Assembly: GCA_964640435.1 (NCBI GenBank)
Contig: CAZXFJ010000008.1
Coordinates: 1-28,514, forward strand
Origin: GWA1-39-11 sp964640435
GTDB lineage: Bacteria > Patescibacteriota > Microgenomatia > Levybacterales > GWA1-39-11
DNA: 28,514 nucleotides
Reading direction: 5' to 3'
Under the pieces are notes generated by a model. That model made no database searches. It was not told the origin of the DNA and saw nothing but the letters and a program-made list of their open reading frames with translations. Positions 15,088-20,292 of this stretch are shown in pieces. The translations under genes were made by a program, and so were the position numbers. The first letter of the stretch is position 1. Every line of letters starts with the position of its first letter.

Positions 15088-16200
15088 TTTTGAAGGATTA
15101 ATTTTAAGAATTCTGTCGTCTCCTACTACTGGATTCCCTCGTCCATCATTGTTGCTCGTAGTTACATAAATAAAACCATCAGGTCCAAGTTCGACGTCTC
15201 TAAGTCTACCATATTCATTTTTAAGCTTTTCTGACAACTGTTTAGAAGAAATATCATAAATGTATAATCCTGTTCCGCGAAGTCCTGCAAATATAATTTT
15301 TCCATTTAAAAATATTGCTCCTGCAGGTGCCCATGTGTTGGATGCGCCTGAATTAATAACCGGTGTTTCCATTCCGCTTCGCGCTTCATCTCCTTGAATA
15401 ATATCCCATCCATAATTTTTGCCAGCAGTAATTAGGTTTAATTCATCATATCCAGTTGGAGCAGACCTACCGTGTTCTGTTGACCAAAGTTGACTTTTGT
15501 CATCCCACGCAAGTCCTTGAGGATTTCTATGTCCGTATGAGTAAACTAGCGTTCCAAAAGGATTTCCGGGAGCAGGTTTTCCTTCAGTTGTCATTCTTAA
15601 AATCTTGCCAGACAGGGAATTTTTATCTTGAGCATTTGATGGATCTTGTGCATCGCCAGTTGTGGCATAAAGGTATCCATCAGGACCAAATTTTATTCTT
15701 CCACCATCGTGATTTGAGTTTCCAGGAATTTTATCAACTAATATTTTTTCATCAGTAAGCTTATTATTTTCAAATTTATATCTAACTATTCTGTTAAGTG
15801 CGCCATTTGATGAGTATGTATAGTAAAAATAAATATAATGATTTGTAGAAAAATTAGGATCAAGTGTCATTCCGAGTAGTCCTCCTTCGCCAATTTGCTG
15901 TGCAGGGATTGACCCAACGGTTTGTTTATTTCCACTGGCATCTACTTTTACAAGATTGCCTGATCTTTCTGTCACTAACATATCTGTTGTATCAGGTATA
16001 AAAGTTAATGCCCAGGGAACTTGAAGATCTTTTGCAACAACAGAAACTGTAGGCGCATTTGGATCTGTCTTTGTAGTTGTTTGTTGTGAGGGGGTAGTGA
16101 CTTGTAATATTTTATTTGAAAGCGAAGATCTATGTGTAATTAAATAAATACCAATTCCTGTAAGTATTGAAAGCACAATTAGGAGAAGAGTTTTTTTCAC
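15076..16200 (-). CDS. PQQ-dependent sugar dehydrogenase family protein (GSDH)
   Basis: Six-bladed propeller of the glucose/sorbosone dehydrogenase family, which oxidises sugars outside the cytoplasm. The 374 aa start with an uncleaved anchor or signal (1-21) and a Thr/Ser linker. Then come DLQVPWALTFIP, TERSGNLVKVD, GEGGLLGMTLDPNF, NHDGGRIKFGPDG with the catalytic-type His164, GHRNPQGLAWD (PQQ and substrate contacts) and TEHGRSAPTGYDELN. The order and spacing match the family. PQQ synthesis genes are not in the window, so the cofactor, if used, may come from outside. Start GTG 16200 is set by an extended -10 (TGG-TATAAT) 7 bases upstream. Family membership is secure; activity is not. Confidence 0.88.
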   Translation of the reverse strand: MKKTLLLIVLSILTGIGIYLITHRSSLSNKILQVTTPSQQTTTKTDPNAPTVSVVAKDLQVPWALTFIPDTTDMLVTERSGNLVKVDASGNKQTVGSIPAQQIGEGGLLGMTLDPNFSTNHYIYFYYTYSSNGALNRIVRYKFENNKLTDEKILVDKIPGNSNHDGGRIKFGPDGYLYATTGDAQDPSNAQDKNSLSGKILRMTTEGKPAPGNPFGTLVYSYGHRNPQGLAWDDKSQLWSTEHGRSAPTGYDELNLITAGKNYGWDIIQGDEARSGMETPVINSGASNTWAPAGAIFLNGKIIFAGLRGTGLYIYDISSKQLSEKLKNEYGRLRDVELGPDGFIYVTTSNNDGRGNPVVGDDRILKINPSKLGL

Positions 16201-16207
16201 TTTTAAA

Positions 16208-16216
16208 ATTATACCA
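16208..16216 (-). promoter_or_regulatory. extended -10 promoter of the sugar dehydrogenase gene
   Basis: TGGTATAAT on the minus strand, i.e. TGn directly before a perfect -10, which ends 7 bases before GTG 16200. Extended -10 promoters need no -35, and none is seen. Confidence 0.55.
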
Positions 16217-16246
16217 CTTAGAAGTAATAAGGGAATAAATAACCTA

Positions 16247-16275
16247 TTGTAATTGAATTAAGCATTGCATATTAT
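16247..16275 (+). promoter_or_regulatory. promoter of the carbamoyltransferase cassette
   Basis: TTGTAA (16247-16252), 17 bases, TATTAT (16270-16275), then 12 bases to ATG 16288. AGGA lies directly before the ATG, too close for a normal Shine-Dalgarno role. Confidence 0.5.
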
Positions 16276-16287
16276 TCATTCTAGGAA

Positions 16288-16521
16288 ATGAAGTTATTAA
16301 AAATTATATGGAAAAGGTGGCTGGTTATTGGAAAAGCCATAGGTAATTTCCAAGCACAAGTATTATTCACGATTTTTTATTTTCTCGTTCTATTTCCCGT
16401 GGGAATTGGAGTGAGGCTTTTTTCTGACCCTCTTAAACTTAAGAAAAAAAAGAAAACTTCAAATTTTGACGTATGGGAACATCCAGATGAAGATGTTTTT
16501 CTTGCGCGAAAACCTTATTAA
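16288..16521 (+). CDS. small membrane protein of the carbamoyltransferase cassette (SxtJ-neighbour type)
   Basis: A 77-aa protein with a basic, Trp-containing head (MKLLKIIWKRWLVIGKAIG), one long hydrophobic segment (about 23-45), a conserved-looking RLFSDPL, a run of lysines, and a Trp-rich acidic tail (FDVWEHPDEDVFLARKPY). Proteins of this shape are regularly found beside NodU/CmcH carbamoyltransferases; the biochemical role is not known. The carbamoyltransferase gene starts 2 bases after its stop, so they are co-transcribed. The N-terminus is likely cytoplasmic, by the positive-inside rule. Confidence 0.8.
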   Translation: MKLLKIIWKRWLVIGKAIGNFQAQVLFTIFYFLVLFPVGIGVRLFSDPLKLKKKKKTSNFDVWEHPDEDVFLARKPY

Positions 16522-16523
16522 TT

Positions 16524-18308
16524 ATGTATATACTTGGTGTTTCTTGTTTTTATCATGAATCTGCAGCATGTCTTATAAAAGACGGTAAGATTATCGCGGC
16601 TTCAGCTGAAGAGCGATTTAGTAGGAAAAAGCATGATAGTGAATTTCCAAAACTTGCAATTGAGTTTTGTTTAAAAGTAGCAGGGATAAAGATAAAGGAT
16701 GTTGATTATGTTGTCTTTTACGAAAAACCATTTTGGAAATTTCAAAGAGTTTTGATGTCAACTCTTGCAAGTTTTCCTCTCGCTCCAAGATTATTTTCAA
16801 AAGGTATGGTTAATTTCTTGTCAGATAAGCTTTGGGTTAGGTCAATTATTTCAGACAATCTAAAAATTGATCCGGGAAAAATTCTTTTTGTTCCACACCA
16901 CATTTCCCATGCAGCCAGTGCATTCTATCCATCGGGTTTTGAAAATGCAGCAATACTTACTCTTGATGGAGTTGGAGAGTGGACATCCACAACTTTAAGT
17001 GTTGGGAAAGATAAAAAAATTCAAGTTCTTAAGGAGATTAAGTTTCCTCATAGCTTGGGTCTTTTATATTCTGTATTTACTGCGTTTCTAGGATTTGAAG
17101 TAAACGATGGAGAGTATAAGGTTATGGGTATGGCTCCATATGGAAAACCGAAATACTTAAACAAGGTTAAAAAACTCGTAACAACTTATCCCGATGGTTC
17201 ATATGAATTAAACATGGAATATTTTACATTCCACAAATCCTCAACTGCTGCATACGGTTCAAAGTTTGTAAAACTTTTTGGAAAACCTAGAAAACGCGAT
17301 TTATATTTCTTTACAAAAGAATCCGGTTACCCAAGTTATTTTGGTGAAAAACCTAAAAACTTTGAAGAGCTGGCAAAATTAAATCAACATTATGCAGATA
17401 TAGCCGCATCAATTCAAAAGTTTACAGAAGAACAAATTCTGAAGTTAGTAAATGCATTATATAAGGAGACAAAGATTGATAATCTTTGTATTGCAGGTGG
17501 TGTTGGTCTTAATAGTGTTGCCAATGGACGAGTAATCTCTGAAGGTCCATTTAAAAATGTTTTTGTTCAGCCAGCTGCAGGAGATGATGGAGGAGCAATG
17601 GGCGCTGCGCTCTTTGCATATCACTCGATTCTTGGTAAAAAAAGAAAACAAAAAGCAATTGATCACAGTTATTTTGGAGCAGAATTTAAACATGAAGAAA
17701 TTGAAAAGTTTCTAAAGAAAAATAAAATTAAATTTAAGAAATTATCCGAGCCAAAGCTTGTTGATTTTCTTGCAAGTAATTTAGCGAGAGAAAAAGTTAT
17801 TGGATTTTTCCATGGGAGAGCTGAATGGGGACCACGTGCTCTTGGTTCAAGATCTATTATGGCGTCTCCAAGAAGTGAGGCGATGAAAGAGATCGTTAAC
17901 ACAAAAATAAAATTCCGTGAGCCATATAGGCCTTTTGCTCCAGTAACATTGGAGGAAAAAATTGAGGAATATTTTGAAGTTGGTAAGGTTAATCATCACC
18001 ATTTAACTCGTTTTATGCTTGGAGTGTTTCCAGTAAAAAAATCTAAAAGAAAAATAATTCCAGCAATAACTCACGTTGATGGATCGGGTCGTGTTCAGAT
18101 AATAAATAGAAAGCAAAACTCCAGGTATTACGATTTAGTTAAAGCTTTTGGTAAGAAGACCGGAGTATATGTTCTTATGAATACCTCCTTTAACTTAAAA
18201 GGTGAACCGGTTGTTAATTCTCCCGAAAATGCATTCAATACTTTCAAGTCATCAGGGCTTGATATTTTAGCACTTGAAAATTATGTTGTTTTAAAAGAAG
18301 ATATATAA
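16524..18308 (+). CDS. carbamoyltransferase (NodU/CmcH/TobZ family)
   Basis: Transfers a carbamoyl group from carbamoyl phosphate, through carbamoyl-AMP, to a hydroxyl of a sugar or other metabolite. The 594 aa match the family (about 570-620). The N-terminal Kae1-like domain begins ILGVSCFYHESAACLIKDG. It holds the iron/metal site HHISHAASAF (His125, His129) and LDGVGEW (Asp148). The C-terminal YrdC-like domain has FFHGRAEWGPRALGSRSIM (about 428-446), REPYRPFAPV and MNTSFNLKGEPVV. All key residues look intact. Small membrane proteins flank it on both sides with gaps of 2 and 0 bases, which suggests the enzyme works at the membrane or on a lipid- or polymer-linked sugar. The acceptor is unknown. 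Confidence 0.93.
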   Translation: MYILGVSCFYHESAACLIKDGKIIAASAEERFSRKKHDSEFPKLAIEFCLKVAGIKIKDVDYVVFYEKPFWKFQRVLMSTLASFPLAPRLFSKGMVNFLSDKLWVRSIISDNLKIDPGKILFVPHHISHAASAFYPSGFENAAILTLDGVGEWTSTTLSVGKDKKIQVLKEIKFPHSLGLLYSVFTAFLGFEVNDGEYKVMGMAPYGKPKYLNKVKKLVTTYPDGSYELNMEYFTFHKSSTAAYGSKFVKLFGKPRKRDLYFFTKESGYPSYFGEKPKNFEELAKLNQHYADIAASIQKFTEEQILKLVNALYKETKIDNLCIAGGVGLNSVANGRVISEGPFKNVFVQPAAGDDGGAMGAALFAYHSILGKKRKQKAIDHSYFGAEFKHEEIEKFLKKNKIKFKKLSEPKLVDFLASNLAREKVIGFFHGRAEWGPRALGSRSIMASPRSEAMKEIVNTKIKFREPYRPFAPVTLEEKIEEYFEVGKVNHHHLTRFMLGVFPVKKSKRKIIPAITHVDGSGRVQIINRKQNSRYYDLVKAFGKKTGVYVLMNTSFNLKGEPVVNSPENAFNTFKSSGLDILALENYVVLKEDI

Positions 18309-18488
18309 ATGGAAGTTCATAAGCAAGTTGCAACTAGAGGTGGAGAGATGGGAGACTTATTTGCATTTTTGTGGAAAAATAAGCTTTGGTTTCTCATTCC
18401 ATTTGTTTTTGTGCTTCTAGTTTTCTCAGTAGTTTTGATATTTGCTTCAGCAACTGGAATTGCTCCATTTATTTATACTCTCATATAG
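18309..18488 (+). CDS. small membrane protein, DUF5989-like
   Basis: A 59-aa protein too short for most gene callers. Its ATG directly follows the carbamoyltransferase stop (TAA-ATG, no gap). It has a polar head (MEVHKQVATRGGEMGD), the motif LFAFLWKNKLWFLIPF, a single membrane span (about 27-48), and the ending SATGIAPFIYTLI. Trp-rich lead, one span and the xxxAPFIYTLF-type end are the hallmarks of the DUF5989 family, which is typically encoded next to carbamoyltransferases. The function is unknown. The gene closes the three-gene cassette; a strong hairpin lies 65 bases downstream. Confidence 0.85.
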   Translation: MEVHKQVATRGGEMGDLFAFLWKNKLWFLIPFVFVLLVFSVVLIFASATGIAPFIYTLI

Positions 18489-18553
18489 CTTACATATTTA
18501 TTACAAGCTTTTGATTCTCTTTTAATTTTGTTTTTAGAAAATTAAGTTATGAT

Positions 18554-18623
18554 AAATCCTTCCGAAGCCCTAACGTAGGGTCCTAGGACTGAAATTTTGT
18601 GTGTAGGAAGGATTTTGATTTTT
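18554..18623 (+). promoter_or_regulatory. long hairpin: terminator or Shine-Dalgarno-sequestering leader
   Basis: AAATCCTTCC (18554-18563) pairs perfectly with GGAAGGATTT (18606-18615). Inside is a second hairpin, CCCTA-ACG-TAGGG (18568-18580), and about 25 further bases. The outer arm runs into a T-rich tract (18613-18623). It could terminate the carbamoyltransferase operon. It could also control the gene at 18628, because the 3' arm contains the purine-rich AGGAAGGA, 15 bases before that ATG, and the 5' arm is an anti-Shine-Dalgarno. No known riboswitch class fits by eye. Confidence 0.6.
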
Positions 18624-18627
18624 AAAT

Positions 18628-18804
18628 ATGACAAAATACGGACCCAAAGCAGGAGAAAAAGTTGAGAAAGCAATGCATGAAATGAAAGAAGGAAAGCTCA
18701 AGAGTGGAAAATCTGGAAAAAAAGTAACAACTCGCAAGCAAGCAATAGCAATAGGTTTATCAGAAGCTCGCGAAGCAGGCGGAAAAGTCCCCAAGAAAAA
18801 ATAA
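18628..18804 (+). CDS. small basic protein, DUF6496-like
   Basis: A 58-aa Lys/Gly-rich protein, MTKYGPKAGEKVEKAMHEMK followed by a KSGKSGKKVTTRKQAIAIGL segment and SEAREAGGKVPKKK. This is the compact pattern of the DUF6496 family (a basic helix, then SGRSGKKVTSRKQAIAIGLSEAR-like). The function is unknown; the high positive charge would suit nucleic-acid binding, but that is inference. The start ATG 18628 gives exactly the family N-terminus. An open frame on the opposite strand across this region (18570-18839) is a shadow. The gene follows the hairpin described at 18554-18623, which may regulate it. Confidence 0.82.
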   Translation: MTKYGPKAGEKVEKAMHEMKEGKLKSGKSGKKVTTRKQAIAIGLSEAREAGGKVPKKK

Positions 18805-18848
18805 GTATTGTCCACATCTTGAGCCTGGAATTTTAACAAAGGCTTGGT

Positions 18849-18854
18849 TATAAT
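18849..18854 (+). promoter_or_regulatory. -10 element of the 18861 gene
   Basis: Perfect TATAAT, exactly 6 bases before ATG 18861: leaderless spacing. No good -35 is seen. Confidence 0.5.
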
Positions 18855-18860
18855 TACCGA

Positions 18861-19493
18861 ATGGAAAAATTACTTCCTATTACCGATGCAAATATTGTTC
18901 GGGAAAAAAGAGGTGTTGATAGCTTAGTTTGGGCATTATCACAGGATGAGCCAAGAGTAATAGAATATATACCTGACATGAGTGGGATATTTGATATTGC
19001 GGCAATAAAAGTGTCTGGATTAGAGCCCAACCCAGAAATGTCTTTTGAAGAGTGTGAAAGAGGTGTTAAGGATTACGTAGAATCCGTTTTTGAAGAGCAA
19101 ATCGAAATAGGTAATGGAGCGGTTGTAAAGTTTGCAAAAATTATTGGTCAAAATTTTAATCATCCAACATATTTCTATTATGGCGTTGCAAGAACAATTG
19201 AGGTTCTTGATAAGAGGGTAACTTCCGAACCAATTTCTATAAGAGATTTAAGAGATGCCTACGCAAATGAAAAAATGCATTTTCAAAAAAATAACCCACA
19301 GGAGCCAATACTAAGTCGGAACTATATGAAGCTTGATAAAAGTTTAAGAGATTGGGAGATGGAAATAGGAGAAGAGATGGATGAAAATGGCGTGGGCGAA
19401 GAATTTCTTTTAGGTTTTAATTTTGCAACAATGGGCTACGCTATAAGGGAAGAAAGGCGTCAGATGAATCGTCTAAGTGCAGTTGACAAATAG
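18861..19493 (+). CDS. hypothetical soluble protein
   Basis: Not recognised. The 210 aa are acidic (MEKLLPITDANIVREKRG ... FEECERGVKDYVESVFEEQ) with no signal peptide or membrane span and only one cysteine, in FEECERG. Aromatic stretch NFNHPTYFYYGVART near the middle may mark a core strand. The gene has a perfect -10 exactly 6 bases before its ATG, so it is probably expressed from its own leaderless mRNA. The ArsR gene's promoter lies within the last bases of this gene: TTGACA at 19483-19488 is in its final codons. Confidence 0.7.
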   Translation: MEKLLPITDANIVREKRGVDSLVWALSQDEPRVIEYIPDMSGIFDIAAIKVSGLEPNPEMSFEECERGVKDYVESVFEEQIEIGNGAVVKFAKIIGQNFNHPTYFYYGVARTIEVLDKRVTSEPISIRDLRDAYANEKMHFQKNNPQEPILSRNYMKLDKSLRDWEMEIGEEMDENGVGEEFLLGFNFATMGYAIREERRQMNRLSAVDK

Positions 19494-19511
19494 TTAGGGC
19501 TTTGCTATTCT
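19483..19511 (+). promoter_or_regulatory. promoter of the ArsR-family gene
   Basis: Perfect TTGACA (19483-19488), 17 bases, TATTCT (19506-19511), and 9 bases to ATG 19521. Its -35 is inside the last codons of the upstream gene. This is one of the strongest promoters in the window. Confidence 0.75.
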
Positions 19512-19512
19512 C

Positions 19513-19528
19513 TTAACCCTATGGTTAA
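19513..19528 (+). promoter_or_regulatory. candidate operator palindrome at the ArsR gene start
   Basis: TTAACC-CTAT-GGTTAA is a perfect inverted repeat that covers the expected transcription start and the ATG. A second pair, TAGGG (19495-19499) and CCCTA (19517-19521), brackets the -10. Position just downstream of the -10 is typical for autorepression by ArsR-type proteins; binding itself is inference. Confidence 0.5.
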
Positions 19529-19859
19529 CGGTCAAAGAGGTCATTCAGCAGAAATTAGCAATCTTTTCCATGCTTTGAGTGATCCAACACGTAGGAAAAT
19601 ACTCGAGACGTTGGTTAAAAAATCTTTAAGTGTTTCAGAAATCGCAAAGCCTTACAAAATGTCACTCGTTGCAGTGTCAAAACACATTAAAGTATTGGAG
19701 CGAGCAAAGCTTATCAGAAGACAAAAAATTGGCCGTGAATATATTATAAAACTTCATCCTATGCCTTTTAAAACAGGATACAAATATCTAGAGTTATTTA
19801 AAAAGGATTGGTCTCGTAATCTTGATGCGTTGGAGAAATTCGCTGAGAGAAATAGTTAA
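19521..19859 (+). CDS. ArsR-family winged-helix transcriptional regulator
   Basis: DNA-binding repressor of the ArsR/SmtB superfamily. The 112 aa contain the signature FHALSDPTRRKILETLVKKS, the recognition region LSVSEIAKPYKMSLVAVSKH and the wing (LERAKLIRRQKIGREYIIKL). The classic metal site ELCVCDL in the recognition helix is absent (here SVSEIAKPY), and there is no cysteine at all. It therefore belongs to the group without the arsenic/SmtB site and may sense something other than thiophilic metals. A palindrome overlapping its start suggests autorepression. It is convergent with a secreted-protein gene (stop overlap 4 bases) and close to a P-type ATPase gene. Confidence 0.9.
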   Translation: MVNGQRGHSAEISNLFHALSDPTRRKILETLVKKSLSVSEIAKPYKMSLVAVSKHIKVLERAKLIRRQKIGREYIIKLHPMPFKTGYKYLELFKKDWSRNLDALEKFAERNS

Positions 19860-20224
19860 ATCTTCACTTTAATAACTTTCACTTCAACTTTTCCATTTTT
19901 ATAAACAATCGTAACCTTAACTTTTATGTTTGAAATATTCTTGTGGTAAGTACATGTTCTCGTTGAGCAAGTTCCCAGGAGAATTTTTTTAAGAACCGTT
20001 CCTTTCCCTTTTGTACCTACTGTTCCGTAAACTCCTTCTTGTCCGCCACTTCGGTTATATGTCATCTCGTAAGAAATACTTTTTGCGCTATTTGGATTGG
20101 AAAATGTTAAATTGAGGTTCCCATTGGAAAGTTTTGAGCCAACACCAACTTTAGCAGCGGCATAAGATACTGGTACAAAGGTGATGAATAGAGCAAATAC
20201 TAATATGAAGATAATCTTACGCAT
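19856..20224 (-). CDS. small secreted hypothetical protein
   Basis: Function unknown. The 122 aa start with a clear signal peptide (MRKIIFILVFALFITFVPVSYAAA, cleavage likely after AYA or AAA). The mature domain of about 98 residues is strand-rich (NGNLNLTFSNPNSAKSISYE, then VKVTIVYKNGKVEVKVIKVKI). It has one cysteine pair (GTCSTRTCTYH) that could form a disulfide outside the cell. I associate such small SNP-N-SY-type proteins with this group of organisms, without a known role. The ATG has an extended -10 (TGA-TATATT) ending 6 bases upstream, back to back with the P-ATPase promoter. Confidence 0.78.
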   Translation of the reverse strand: MRKIIFILVFALFITFVPVSYAAAKVGVGSKLSNGNLNLTFSNPNSAKSISYEMTYNRSGGQEGVYGTVGTKGKGTVLKKILLGTCSTRTCTYHKNISNIKVKVTIVYKNGKVEVKVIKVKI

Positions 20225-20230
20225 AATAAC

Positions 20231-20239
20231 AATATATCA
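20231..20239 (-). promoter_or_regulatory. extended -10 promoter of the secreted-protein gene
   Basis: TGATATATT on the minus strand (TGn-TATATT); the -10 ends exactly 6 bases before ATG 20224. Confidence 0.45.
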
Positions 20240-20249
20240 TAAAAGTTTA

Positions 20250-20278
20250 TTGTCATGAAATGCTTTTTCGTGTAATAT
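20250..20278 (+). promoter_or_regulatory. P-type ATPase promoter
   Basis: TTGTCA (20250-20255), 17 bases, TAATAT (20273-20278); a TATATT at 20279-20284 is an alternative -10, ending 8 bases before ATG 20293. The in-frame ATG at 20260 lies between the two boxes, so it should not be transcribed as part of the mRNA. Confidence 0.5.
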
Positions 20279-20292
20279 TATATTTACCCCCA

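Noticed and set aside
18570..18839. 89-aa minus-strand frame
   Set aside because: It is opposite the DUF6496-like gene (18628-18804) and reads through the hairpin; it has no family pattern.
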